Below, in pieces: positions 34,013 to 43,393 of a stretch of 45,255 nucleotides of DNA. How positions within the stretch are numbered: position 1 is the stretch's first letter; each line of letters begins with the position of its first letter. Location: positions 1-45,255 of IMG/VR virus record IMGVR_UViG_3300033183_000691; one strand, written 5' to 3'. A program made the position numbers and the translations under genes. This DNA is from a virus. The notes below the pieces were generated by a model that searched no databases, was not told the origin of the DNA, and worked only from the letters and a program-made list of their open reading frames with translations.

Positions 34013-36559
34013 ATGCCCTTCATCGTGACAGCCGTCACCGCGATCGCGGGGGCGATCAGCGGCGTATTGGCTGCAGGCGGCATTGGCGCGGCCCTTCTGC
34101 GGATCGGCGGCACGCTTCTGCTGTCCTATGCGGCGCAGGCATTGATGCCAAAACCGCAGACCACGATGCAGCCGCGGACGGTGACGATCCGCGAGCCCGT
34201 CGTGCCGCGCGACCTCGTCTATGGCCGTACGCGCAAGGGCGGGGTCATCGTCTTCCTGCACTCCTCGGGGTCGGATAACAAATACCTCGACCTGGTGATC
34301 GTGCTGGCCACGCATCGGGTCAAATCGATCGGAGCCATCTATTTTGAGGGCGAAGTGGCTGTGAATGCCGCTGGGGTCGCGCAGGGCCGATGGGCCGGAA
34401 AGGTCGTCGTCGAGAAGAAACTCGGCGCCGCCAACCAGACCGCCTTCGCGGGCCTGAAAGCTGCGCTTCCCGACAAATGGACCGAGAACCATCGGCTACG
34501 GGGCTGTGCCGCAATCCGGCTGCGGCTAACCTATGACCAGGATGCCTTCCCGGGCGGGATCCCGAACATCACGGTCGATCTTGAGGGCAAGGACGACATC
34601 TGGGATCCGCGGACCCAAACCGCAGGCTATTCGGAAAACCCCGCCCTCTGCCTGGCCGATTATATGGCCAATTCGACCTGGGGCATCGGCGCGCGCATTG
34701 GAGAGCCCGACGGGATCGACGAGATGTCCCTCGTTGAGGCCGCGAACATCTGTGACGAGGCTGTTCCGCTTGCAGGCGGTGGATCCGAGCCGCGTTACGC
34801 CTGCAACGGGGTGATCACCCTCTCTGAGGTCCCGAAGACGATCATCGAGGGGATGCTGTCGAGCTTCGCAGGCCGCTGCGCCTTCTCGAGCGGGTCCTGG
34901 CGCATTCATGCTGGGGCCTGGCGTGCGCCCGATGTGGCGCTGACCCCGGACCATGTGCGCGAGGGCGGGCTGACGCTCGCCACGCGCGTGACGATGTCAT
35001 CGAACTTCAACGGCGTACGTGGGCAGTTCGTCAGCCCCGAGAACGACTGGCAGCCAGATGACTTTCCAGCCTATGCCTCGGATGTTTACCTCGCTGAGGA
35101 CGGTGGTGAGCGGAAATGGCGCGACATCTCGCTGCCCTTCACGATCTCCGCGTCAATGGCGCAGCGGCTCGCGAAAATCGAGCTCGAGCGCGCGCGTCGG
35201 CAGATGACGGTACGGTTGTCGGGGAAACTGTCTGCCTGGGCCGCCACCGTCGGCGATGTGGTGACACTCTCCTATGCCCGTTGGGGCTTTGCTGCCAAAC
35301 CCTTCGAGGTGCACGGGGTCAGCCTTGACCTAACAGCCTCGGGAGATGGCGCACTCCTGCTGCCAGAACTCGTTCTGCGCGAGACATCGCCCTTGATCTA
35401 TGACTGGTCGGCCTCTGAGCAGCAGATCTACGCAGCTGCCCCACGCACGGCTCTGCCCAACGCCTATGACATCCCGGCACCCGGCGCGCCGCAGGTCACC
35501 GAGGACCTCTACATCACGCGGGATGGGGGTGGGCTGAAGGTGCTCGCGAAAATCAGTTGGGAGGCGGCACCCTCGGGATTTGTTGCGGCCTATCAGCTGC
35601 AAGGCAAACTGACGGGCGCGGCCGAGTGGATCGACTATGGCCGCACCGATGGCACCGCGCTTGAAATCCGCGACATCGCGCCGGGGGATTGGGCCTTCCG
35701 GGTCAAAGCCATCTCGGTTCTGGGCGTTTCCTCGATCTGGCAGGAGACAGCGGTTGAAATCCTCGGCCTGACCGCGCCTCCGGCGCAGCTTGAGAATGTG
35801 ACGCTGCAAACGGCAGGTGGCCTTGCGATCCTCAAATGGACACGCTCGGCCGATCCCGACGTGCGGGTCGGTGGCAACATCGTGATCCGCCATTCCAAGG
35901 AAGCGACGGCCACCTGGGCCGACAGCTATTCTATGGACCGGGTCTCGGGCGGCGAAGCCATCGCCGTCGTGCCTTTGAAACCCGGGACCTACCTGGTACG
36001 CGCCGAGGACAGCGGCGGCCGCGCCGGCCCTGAAACCCGCGTCTCGACCAAGGGCGCGCAGGTGCTGGCCTTCTCGACCTTGGACTTCCTGCAGGCCGAT
36101 CCCGGCTTCTTCGGAGCGAAATCAGGGCTACAGGTCACGGGTTCGAACCTGACCCTCGCCACGGCAACCGAAAATGGAGTGACACAGGTCAACACGATGG
36201 AGGGGCAATACGCCTTTGCCGCCGGGCTCGATCTCGGAGCTGTGAAACGCGTGCGGCTCCGCTCGGAAATCGGCGTTGCCGCCCTGGCGCTCAATGACCG
36301 GATCGACACGCGGACCGCACTCATGGACACATGGGCCGACTTCGACGGCTCGGCCGGCGCAGAAATCGATGTGCTCTTCGAGATCCGCGAAACCGATGAC
36401 GATCCGGCCGCATCGCCGAACTGGGGTCCCTGGGGTCGCCTCGACAACCACGAAATCGAAGCCCGCGCGGTAGAGGCGCGGGCGCATCTAACGACGAAGG
36501 ATGCGTCCTACACGCCCATCGTCAGCCAATTGCGGCTTTATGCCGACGAGGTGGCCTAA
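34013..36559 (+). CDS. Tail tip / host-specificity protein (gpJ-like)
   Basis: 848 aa. N-terminal membrane-like Ala/Gly segment (AVTAIAGAISGVLAAGGIGAALL) followed by REPVVPRDLVYGRTRKGGVIVFLHSSG, typical of TipJ. The middle contains GIGARIGEPDG and phage-tail hub domains; fibronectin III-like repeats are seen at about 490-680 (APGAPQVTEDL, LTAPPAQLENVTL). The C-terminus is a beta domain ending in PIVSQLRLYADEVA. It forms the central tip and binds receptor or fibres. Ends overlapping the fibre gene. Confidence 0.93.
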   Translation: MPFIVTAVTAIAGAISGVLAAGGIGAALLRIGGTLLLSYAAQALMPKPQTTMQPRTVTIREPVVPRDLVYGRTRKGGVIVFLHSSGSDNKYLDLVIVLATHRVKSIGAIYFEGEVAVNAAGVAQGRWAGKVVVEKKLGAANQTAFAGLKAALPDKWTENHRLRGCAAIRLRLTYDQDAFPGGIPNITVDLEGKDDIWDPRTQTAGYSENPALCLADYMANSTWGIGARIGEPDGIDEMSLVEAANICDEAVPLAGGGSEPRYACNGVITLSEVPKTIIEGMLSSFAGRCAFSSGSWRIHAGAWRAPDVALTPDHVREGGLTLATRVTMSSNFNGVRGQFVSPENDWQPDDFPAYASDVYLAEDGGERKWRDISLPFTISASMAQRLAKIELERARRQMTVRLSGKLSAWAATVGDVVTLSYARWGFAAKPFEVHGVSLDLTASGDGALLLPELVLRETSPLIYDWSASEQQIYAAAPRTALPNAYDIPAPGAPQVTEDLYITRDGGGLKVLAKISWEAAPSGFVAAYQLQGKLTGAAEWIDYGRTDGTALEIRDIAPGDWAFRVKAISVLGVSSIWQETAVEILGLTAPPAQLENVTLQTAGGLAILKWTRSADPDVRVGGNIVIRHSKEATATWADSYSMDRVSGGEAIAVVPLKPGTYLVRAEDSGGRAGPETRVSTKGAQVLAFSTLDFLQADPGFFGAKSGLQVTGSNLTLATATENGVTQVNTMEGQYAFAAGLDLGAVKRVRLRSEIGVAALALNDRIDTRTALMDTWADFDGSAGAEIDVLFEIRETDDDPAASPNWGPWGRLDNHEIEARAVEARAHLTTKDASYTPIVSQLRLYADEVA

Positions 36560-37215
36560 TGGCGCAGACATCCAGCTTCGTGATCGCGAACGACGCAGGC
36601 GCGGCCGTTCGAGCGCGCATCAATGAGGTGATCGCCGCATTGCAATCGACGAGTGCCGGGTCCTCGGCACCAACAGCCACGGTTGCCGGTATGCTTTGGG
36701 TCGATACCTCGGTATCGCCGCCGGTGCTGCGCCGACGAAACGCCACCAACACAGGCTGGGACGCACTGCTGGATGCGGCAGGCAATCTGGCGGGACTTGC
36801 CAACACGGCCGTGGCGCGCACAAACCTTGGCCTCGGAACAATGGCCACGAAATCCGCAGCCGACTACGACGCGGCGATCGCGGCAAAAGCGGCACTGTCC
36901 GGAGCAACGTTCACTGGCGTCGTGACCGCCCCGAACTTTGTTTCCTCATCCGATGCCCGATTAAAGTCCGATGTCGAGACCATCGCCAATGCGCTGGCTC
37001 TTGTCTCCGCCCTGCGCGGGGTGCGCTTCAGCATGGGTGGCAGCCGCCAGATCGGCGTCATCGCCCAAGAAGTGGAGCCGGTCCTGCCCGAAGTCGTGCG
37101 GGTGGGCGAGGCAGGCCAACTCTCGGTCGCTTACGGCAATATCACTGGCCTTCTGATCGAGGCCGTCAAGGAACTGGCCGCCCGGGTGGCGGCGCTTGAG
37201 GAGGCGCGCCCATGA
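36559..37215 (+). CDS. Short tail fibre with S74 intramolecular chaperone
   Basis: 218 aa. The N-terminus looks like a fibre attachment region (ASSFVIAND-type start and STSAGSSAPTATVAGMLWVDTS). The C-terminal 85 residues form an endosialidase-type S74 chaperone: [13 protein letters not shown], then QIGVIAQEVEPVLPEVV and a coiled-coil end. S74 domains trimerise the fibre and cleave themselves off before the conserved Ser. It overlaps both neighbours. Confidence 0.9.
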   Translation: MAQTSSFVIANDAGAAVRARINEVIAALQSTSAGSSAPTATVAGMLWVDTSVSPPVLRRRNATNTGWDALLDAAGNLAGLANTAVARTNLGLGTMATKSAADYDAAIAAKAALSGATFTGVVTAPNFVSSSDARLKSDVETIANALALVSALRGVRFSMGGSRQIGVIAQEVEPVLPEVVRVGEAGQLSVAYGNITGLLIEAVKELAARVAALEEARP

Positions 37216-37523
37216 ATGATGGTGGGTTCATCGATATGATCAACTCGTTCTTCGGAGGCGCCGTGACCACGCTGATCGGTGCCTTCACCGGACGGCTGAT
37301 GTGGCATTCGGGCGAGGTGAAGCTCGGCAACCGCCGCTTCTTCGGAAAAGAACTCCTCTGGGAAATCCCGGTGGCCGTCGGCATGGCGCTGATCGGGGAG
37401 GCTGCGGCACGTTACATTGGTCTCTCGCAGCCCGTCTCGACGGGGTTCGTGGCAACCCTCGCTTATCTGGGCCCGCGCGGGGCGGAAGCTCTGCTGGCGG
37501 CCTGGCTCTGCCGCAAGAAGTAA
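37212..37523 (+). CDS. Holin (LydA/holin-family-like)
   Basis: 103 aa with hydrophobic segments at about 13-28, 52-66 and 75-97, a central charged segment (HSGEVKLGNRRFFGKEL) and a C-terminal CRKK. Together with the adjacent endolysin and spanins this fits a LydA-type phage holin that forms inner-membrane lesions at lysis time. Confidence 0.75.
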   Translation: MNDGGFIDMINSFFGGAVTTLIGAFTGRLMWHSGEVKLGNRRFFGKELLWEIPVAVGMALIGEAAARYIGLSQPVSTGFVATLAYLGPRGAEALLAAWLCRKK

Positions 37524-37550
37524 CCCGTCCATCCCTCACAGAAATTCTAC

Positions 37551-37577
37551 GCGCCGTCCCATCCGGGGCGGCGTTTT
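37551..37577 (+). terminator. Hairpin with T-run between holin and endolysin
   Basis: GCCGTCCC (37553-37560) pairs with GGGGCGGC (37565-37572) across a 4-base loop (one G-U pair), followed by GTTTTG. It looks like a weak intrinsic terminator or attenuator that could limit endolysin transcription. Confidence 0.4.
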
Positions 37578-37597
37578 GCATTGCATGGGAGATAACC

Positions 37598-38530
37598 ATG
37601 ACGCCATTCGACATCGCCCGCAGCTACATCGGCACGACCGAGGGCCCGGGCCCCGCCGACAACCTCATCATCATGGAGATGTATGCCTCGGTCGGTCACG
37701 ACTGGGTTGAGCATGATAGCGTCGCCTGGTGTGCGGCATTCGTCGGGCATTGCCTCGAGCGGGCCGGGATCCGCTCGACCCGCAAGCTGACGGCGCGCTC
37801 TTACCTCGACTGGGGCGTGCCCATCGAGGTGGCAGACGCCCAACAAGGCGACATCGGCGTGATCCCCCGCGGCAGTTCCCGCTGGCAGGGCCATGTCTTC
37901 TTCATCGATCGGATCGAGGGACAATGGGTCTGGGGTCTCGGCGGCAACCAAGACGACGCCGTCAATGTAAAGCGCTTTTCGGTCTCGAAACTTCTCGGCC
38001 TGCGGCGTGCGGGCAATGTCGCGCCGAGCGTAACGATGTCCGTCGAGGCGGTGCAAAGACGTCTGAAAGACCTCGGCTATCACGAAGTCGGCCAAATCGA
38101 CGGAAAAGTTGGGCCACGCACCCGCGCTGCCATTTTGGCCTTTCGAAACGACAACGATCTGGCTCTCGTGCCGATCATCGATGTGGCGCTGACCGAAGCG
38201 CTGGAAAGAGCGTCTCCTCGCGAAATCGCACCTGAGAGGGCATCTGGTGCGCCAACGGAAAGCCGGATCGTAACAGCATCCAATGCGCAGATCGGTCTCG
38301 GTGTCATTGGTGCGGCGGGATCGATCGGCAGCCAGATCGCCCCGGCGCTGATGGAGGCCGAGCAGGCCCGAGACATGGCCGGGCGCGTGTTCACCTTAAT
38401 CGGTCTGGAAAACGCACTTTCCATCGCCCTGCCATGGATTGGTGCGGGGGTGTTCATCGGCGTGGTCGTTTATGCGCTGCGCGCAAAGGCGGCCCGGATC
38501 GACGATCACCGCTCGGGGAAAACGCCATGA
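37598..38530 (+). CDS. Endolysin: CHAP-like hydrolase with peptidoglycan-binding and TM domains
   Basis: 310 aa from ATG 37598 after GGAG. N-terminal TIGR02594/CHAP-like domain: EHDSVAWCAAFVGHCLE gives nucleophile Cys45, and GHVFFIDRI the His. A PG_binding_1 domain follows at about 148-190 (VEAVQRRLKDLGY, IDGKVGPRTRAAI). The C-terminus has one or two hydrophobic helices (SNAQIGLGVIGAAGSIG and the 270-297 segment), an uncommon feature that may hold the enzyme at the membrane until holin triggering. Confidence 0.88.
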   Translation: MTPFDIARSYIGTTEGPGPADNLIIMEMYASVGHDWVEHDSVAWCAAFVGHCLERAGIRSTRKLTARSYLDWGVPIEVADAQQGDIGVIPRGSSRWQGHVFFIDRIEGQWVWGLGGNQDDAVNVKRFSVSKLLGLRRAGNVAPSVTMSVEAVQRRLKDLGYHEVGQIDGKVGPRTRAAILAFRNDNDLALVPIIDVALTEALERASPREIAPERASGAPTESRIVTASNAQIGLGVIGAAGSIGSQIAPALMEAEQARDMAGRVFTLIGLENALSIALPWIGAGVFIGVVVYALRAKAARIDDHRSGKTP

Positions 38531-38784
38531 GCCTCGTTCTAACCGCGCTGCTCTCCGGCCTTGGTCGACGCTTCGCTTATTGGGGCGCGATTGTTGCGGC
38601 CGTTGGCGTCGCAGTCTGGATCCTGCTCCGGCAGGGCAAGCACGCCGCAGAGGCCGACCTCGCCATCCGCCGCGCCGACGCCCGGGTCCGGGCACTGCAA
38701 TCATCCAAGGACATCCGCCATGAGGTTCAGAATACTGACCGCGCTGAGCTTGACCGTCGGGCTGACCGCTGGATGCGCGATTGA
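38527..38784 (+). CDS. Inner-membrane spanin (Rz-like)
   Basis: 85 aa from ATG 38527, which overlaps the endolysin stop. One N-terminal membrane helix (about 17-34, YWGAIVAAVGVAVWILL) is followed by a charged helix (EADLAIRRADARVRALQ) that would extend through the periplasm as a coiled coil. Its 3' end overlaps the outer spanin gene in another frame, as with lambda Rz/Rz1. Confidence 0.78.
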   Translation: MSLVLTALLSGLGRRFAYWGAIVAAVGVAVWILLRQGKHAAEADLAIRRADARVRALQSSKDIRHEVQNTDRAELDRRADRWMRD

Positions 38785-38923
38785 TCCGCGAGGGTTGCGC
38801 GACGATTGCGATTGGGCTGAGCCCATTCGTCCGTCCCGTCAGGATGTGCTGAGCGATGACACTCTGGCCCAGATCGTTGCTCATAACGAAGTCGGCGCGC
38901 GGCTCTGTGGGTGGCAGCCATGA
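38720..38923 (+). CDS. Outer-membrane lipoprotein spanin (Rz1-like)
   Basis: 67 aa from ATG 38720, starting inside the inner-spanin gene. A signal sequence (MRFRILTALSLTVG) ends in the lipobox LTAGC, so Cys19 would be lipidated; the mature part is about 49 residues and ends with a Cys-containing tail. Position and topology make it the partner of the 38527 gene for outer-membrane disruption. Confidence 0.75.
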   Translation: MRFRILTALSLTVGLTAGCAIDPRGLRDDCDWAEPIRPSRQDVLSDDTLAQIVAHNEVGARLCGWQP

Positions 38924-39273
38924 CGGTGGCCACCTTGAGCGAAGGGCCAGCCATCCTCATCGGCTACGCTTGGCGGCTGCAGATTGAGGCGGAAGCACCG
39001 GTCTTTGCAGAGGGCGCAAGCTATGCCGGCCATCTGCGCCTAAAACCCAGTGATCCGACGCTACTGGCAGAACTCTTAAGCGCTGATGGCGGGATAGAGC
39101 ACATCACCGATACGGTGTTGGAACTGTCTCTCACGCCGTCCCAAACCGCGGCGCTTTCGCCTGGGCGCGTGGTGCTGGACTTGGTGCGCACCGATCTCGA
39201 GCCAGACCTACACTTGGGCTTCCTTCTCGAAATCCCCGTGATGCTGCCGGTGACCCGAGGGCTAAGCCCATGA
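38920..39273 (+). CDS. Hypothetical phage protein, 117 aa
   Basis: Beta-rich soluble protein (YAWRLQIEAEAPVF, ELSLTPSQTAALSPGRVVLDLV). It resembles a small virion/baseplate-type beta domain found before fibre genes, but the family is not recognised. Overlaps both neighbours by four bases; first gene of the distal fibre operon. Confidence 0.65.
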   Translation: MTVATLSEGPAILIGYAWRLQIEAEAPVFAEGASYAGHLRLKPSDPTLLAELLSADGGIEHITDTVLELSLTPSQTAALSPGRVVLDLVRTDLEPDLHLGFLLEIPVMLPVTRGLSP

Positions 39274-39476
39274 GCGAAGTGATCCAGCAAACAGGCCCGA
39301 TTATCATCACCGCGCCAATCAAGGTGCGCGTCGTCACTGGACCCTTCCGCATACGCCTCGGCGGCCAGCCAGGACCGCAAGGGGCGACAGGCCCCCAAGG
39401 CGACAAGGGCGATCAAGGTGATCCGGGCATCACGATCCTGCCCACCGACGCCCCCATCAATGGAGGATTTTTCTGA
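39270..39476 (+). CDS. Small collagen-like fibre protein, 68 aa
   Basis: An N-terminal beta hairpin (PIIITAPIKVRVVTGPFRIRL) is followed by about seven Gly-X-Y triplets (GQPGPQGATGPQGDKGDQGD) and ends GGFF. Such short collagen stems usually join fibre subunits as trimers. The ending TNGGFF-type motif is shared with fibre proteins downstream (GGTF). Confidence 0.8.
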   Translation: MSEVIQQTGPIIITAPIKVRVVTGPFRIRLGGQPGPQGATGPQGDKGDQGDPGITILPTDAPINGGFF

Positions 39477-40459
39477 TGGCCAATAACATCCAGCTCAAAC
39501 GCCGCGTCTCGGGCGTGGCAGGTGCTCCTGCAGCGCTTAAGTCCGGCGAACTGGCGCATAACGAAGTCGACAACACGGTCTATGTCGGCAAGGGCGACGA
39601 CGGCAGCGGCACTGCAACCTCCATTGTCCCCGTAGCAGGGAGTGGCAGTTTTCTGGCGCTGGTGGGCACGCAGACAGTTGGTGGGGCCAAAACCTTCTCT
39701 CTCGTGCCAAAATCTGGACAAGATGCCAGCAGCGGGACCGATCTTGTTCGCAAGTCGCAGGTCGACAGTCTGCTATCAGCGAAAGCGCCCTTGGCGTCAC
39801 CCACCTTCACGGGATCGCCCACGGCGCCGACGGCGGTCGCGGGCACGGACTCGACACAGATTGCAACGACGGCCTTCGTCAATCAGGCCATTGCCGGCTT
39901 TGGCGCCGGCGACATGGCAAAATCCACCTATGACACCGACAATGATGGCAAGGTGGATGCCGCGGAAGTTGCGGATGCCGCTCCCTGGGCCGGGATCACG
40001 GGCAAACCCACAAGCTTCACGCCCTCAACCCACAGCCATTCGATTGCGCAAGTTACGGGGCTCCAGACGGCGCTGGATGCAAAGGCGCCTCTTGCATCGC
40101 CTGCGCTGACAGGATCGCCGACCGCCCCCACTGCAACGGCCGGCACGAACACGACGCAGATCGCGACCACAGCCTTTGTTGCCTCCGCCATTGGTGCGCT
40201 TATCGATGCCGCTCCCGGCGCCATGGACACGCTGAACGAGTTGGCCGCAGCGCTTGGCGATGATCCGAACTTTGCAACGACCGTCACCAACGCGCTTGCA
40301 GGCAAGCTCTCTGCCGCATCGAACCTGTCCGACCTCCCCAATAAAGCAACGTCGCGGTCGAACCTCGGACTGGGGTCCATGGCCACGCAAGCCTCCAGCA
40401 ATGTCGCGATCACCGGTGGGTCGATCAACGGGATCACCCTTGACGGTGGGACCTTCTGA
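39476..40459 (+). CDS. Tail fibre protein with repeat modules
   Basis: 327 aa. N-terminal adhesion-like start ([31 protein letters not shown]) is shared with the next gene. Two internal copies of the fibre repeat [19 protein letters not shown] followed by TQIATTAFV lie at about residues 103-140 and 203-240, with a [11 protein letters not shown] module between them. Ends in the strand-rich [11 protein letters not shown]. Probably a long trimeric side fibre. Confidence 0.88.
   Translation: MANNIQLKRRVSGVAGAPAALKSGELAHNEVDNTVYVGKGDDGSGTATSIVPVAGSGSFLALVGTQTVGGAKTFSLVPKSGQDASSGTDLVRKSQVDSLLSAKAPLASPTFTGSPTAPTAVAGTDSTQIATTAFVNQAIAGFGAGDMAKSTYDTDNDGKVDAAEVADAAPWAGITGKPTSFTPSTHSHSIAQVTGLQTALDAKAPLASPALTGSPTAPTATAGTNTTQIATTAFVASAIGALIDAAPGAMDTLNELAAALGDDPNFATTVTNALAGKLSAASNLSDLPNKATSRSNLGLGSMATQASSNVAITGGSINGITLDGGTF
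39785..40195 (+). repeat. Internal direct repeat of the tail-fibre gene
   Basis: Two copies of about 110 bases, near 39785-39895 and 40085-40195, encode the PLASP...TTAFV fibre module. The copies differ at several synonymous and some non-synonymous positions, so they are diverged tandem modules rather than a recent duplication. Confidence 0.7.
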
Positions 40460-40461
40460 TC

Positions 40462-41417
<956 letters not shown>

Positions 41418-41421
<4 letters not shown>

Positions 41422-42326
41422 TTGAGACGGGACTTCATGTCATCCACAATACGGGATCGCGGCTCCATTATGCCGTTGATGTCCAGGACACATATGCAGG
41501 GATTGCTGTCTTTGAGCCCTGTGAAGAGGGGTCTGTCATGGGCCTTGGGGACGACGCAGTTCTATGGGCAGATATCTTGGCCATGCTTGAAGAGCCGTTC
41601 GACATGGCGAACTCTGCGGGATTTGTCGATATGCGCGGCAATGGCCTCTTTGTCCCTGACATTCCAGGAGTAACGCATGGCGCCATATACCGTGGACGGT
41701 CTTACGTTTTTCTTGACGGAATGATCGGCCACGATGAAATCACCGATTATGCTTTGATCGATATCATGACGAATGAGGCAGGCTTTCCACTGCCTTGGCG
41801 CAATCGCTTTGCGCAATCGGCACGCGAGAAGGTAGATTATTCCTTTCGACACCGGGCGCGAACGCAGTGCTCCAATGCGCTTGTTATTTTTATGCCTATC
41901 GCGGGGGCTCTCACAACCGCCCGTGTCGAGCTTCTTTGTGATCTAGACCCCATTCTTTTAAACGGCACGACGATTGCAGGCAGGATTGATGACGCGACGA
42001 TTCCCAATGACGGGCAGTGGTTCAAACAGTTTTATTTCCACGCAGATACAACGCTAGAGACTTTGACGGTTGCCGCAGGTGCGCGTGTTGACGTGCCAAT
42101 AGCGCTGCGTTGGAACAAGGACGACACGCCATGCGCCCATGCGTTGAAGCTCAAACTCGAAAGTGATGCGGGATATCTGCCCAAGCGCCGGTTGATCACC
42201 GATGAAAACGGATTGGGCAGTTTTGCGATCGAGGCGCAAGGATTGAACTCAGGGGATCATATCGCAGTCAAGATCAACACAGAGCATTACACGGCCATAG
42301 GAAAAATCATTTTGGAGGTTGTGTGA
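41418..42326 (+). CDS. Unknown protein, 302 aa, first of the fibre-modification cassette
   Basis: Not recognised. It begins with GTG 41418, overlapping the fibre stop and preceded by AAAGGA. The N-terminal half is mixed, with aromatic and acidic residues ([43 protein letters not shown]); the C-terminal half looks like a beta sandwich ([36 protein letters not shown]). No signal peptide. Composition is lower in GC than the fibre genes. It may be a fibre-associated structural protein, adhesin or scaffold for the enzymes downstream; no catalytic motif is visible. Confidence 0.65.
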
Positions 42327-43066
42327 TGGACCTTCAAACAACGACGGAAATCCAGCTGATTTATCCTGCTTTTGTCATGCACAAGCATTGGGAGATGCCA
42401 GAGGGCTTTAACGATCGCCTGCATGCGCTGGCCGCCGAGGACGCTGAGGCAAATCGCATTCAAGACGCAGGCAACGGGAGAAATGTTGGGGATCAGACCA
42501 ATCACCTCGGCCATCTGCGCCATAATTTTCTGATGGATCGACGCGACCCCGTGATTGCAGTGCTGGCGCAAATGGTGGCAGCTGCCGTACGTGAATATTT
42601 GCAGATCGCTTATGGCTATGAACACACAGGCGAGATTGCCATGATGTCGGATACGTTCTGGCAACGTCGCTCAAAGCGCGAACACATTGGGATTAACGCG
42701 CATACCCATATCCAGACCGATATTGTCTGCACCTATTATCCGCGCGTGGTGTTGGATGCCGATTGTCCTCAGACCTCGCTTCATCGCGGGGCTGTGCGCT
42801 TTTACGATCCTGCAAATGTTGGCAAGCGGCTTTGGCCTTGCAACAATCCAGATGCCTATGTGGGCGGCTGGTACGCGGTTGAGCCCGAAACGGGCTCGAT
42901 GCTCGTCTTTGAAGGGCATGTGCCCCATGACAGCACGTATTTTGAGGGCGAGGAGCGGATGTGCATTCCGGTTCTCTGTGCGCTCGAGCTTCCCAATTCC
43001 CACTGCAAGGCAGGTCTCGCCGAGATTTTAGCCCATCAAGCGCAAGGAGGCAGCCATGGCCTATAA
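42326..43066 (+). CDS. Putative Fe(II)/2-oxoglutarate-dependent oxygenase
   Basis: 246 aa from ATG 42326 with GGAGG seven bases upstream. The pattern matches 2OG-FeII_Oxy_5-like proteins: NAHTHIQTDIVCTYYP (metal-ligand candidates His126/His128), AVRFYDPANVG, and GSMLVFEGHVPHDSTYFEGEERMCIP (distal His198 or His201, 2OG-binding Arg211). Such enzymes hydroxylate or otherwise oxidise C-H bonds, often on protein side chains. It overlaps the Asn-Cys repeat gene by 11 bases, suggesting that product as a substrate. The exact ligand set is less clear than in the second oxygenase. Confidence 0.72.
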   Translation: MDLQTTTEIQLIYPAFVMHKHWEMPEGFNDRLHALAAEDAEANRIQDAGNGRNVGDQTNHLGHLRHNFLMDRRDPVIAVLAQMVAAAVREYLQIAYGYEHTGEIAMMSDTFWQRRSKREHIGINAHTHIQTDIVCTYYPRVVLDADCPQTSLHRGAVRFYDPANVGKRLWPCNNPDAYVGGWYAVEPETGSMLVFEGHVPHDSTYFEGEERMCIPVLCALELPNSHCKAGLAEILAHQAQGGSHGL

Positions 43067-43391
43067 GGTCGGAACCACTATTGTGATCGACGACAGCGGA
43101 AATGTGGATTGGTCGCGGATTTCTAATAAGCCTGCGATTGGGGCAGGCGATATTACGTCTGTCGGGATCTCCAATGGGACGCCGGCAAGCGGTGTGAAAT
43201 TTGTGCGAAATGACTATCAGATCACCACGTATTCCGTATTCGCAGCAAATCGAACGACAACGGGCAACTGTAATTGCACGGCAAATTGCTATGTCGAAAG
43301 CCTCTCGGGAGGAGGGACATCGGGAGCGGTCACGATCACCGCAAACCGGAAGTACTTTAATTGCAATTGCAACTGTAATTGTCGGTGCTGA
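43056..43391 (+). CDS. Fibre-like protein with C-terminal Asn-Cys repeats (candidate modified substrate)
   Basis: 111 aa; AAGGAGG lies just before the ATG. The N-terminal half looks like a tail-fibre module (TTIVIDDSGNVDWSRISNKP; compare WAGITGKP in the 39476 fibre). The C-terminal half has two Cys clusters: GNCNCTANCY (Cys72, 74, 78) and YFNCNCNCNCRC (Cys103, 105, 107, 109, 111), with Asn before seven of the eight Cys. Asn and Cys codons are mixed (AAT/AAC, TGC/TGT), so this is not a simple DNA slippage repeat. Neighbouring oxygenases and a radical SAM-SPASM enzyme make it a likely maturation substrate; a metal-binding or disulphide-rich tip is the alternative. Confidence 0.8.
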   Translation: MAYKVGTTIVIDDSGNVDWSRISNKPAIGAGDITSVGISNGTPASGVKFVRNDYQITTYSVFAANRTTTGNCNCTANCYVESLSGGGTSGAVTITANRKYFNCNCNCNCRC

Positions 43392-43393
43392 GG

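Noticed and set aside
43335-43391. Asn-Cys repeat as simple DNA microsatellite slippage
   Set aside because: Codons alternate AAT/AAC and TGC/TGT irregularly, and a second separate Asn-Cys cluster lies 24 residues upstream.
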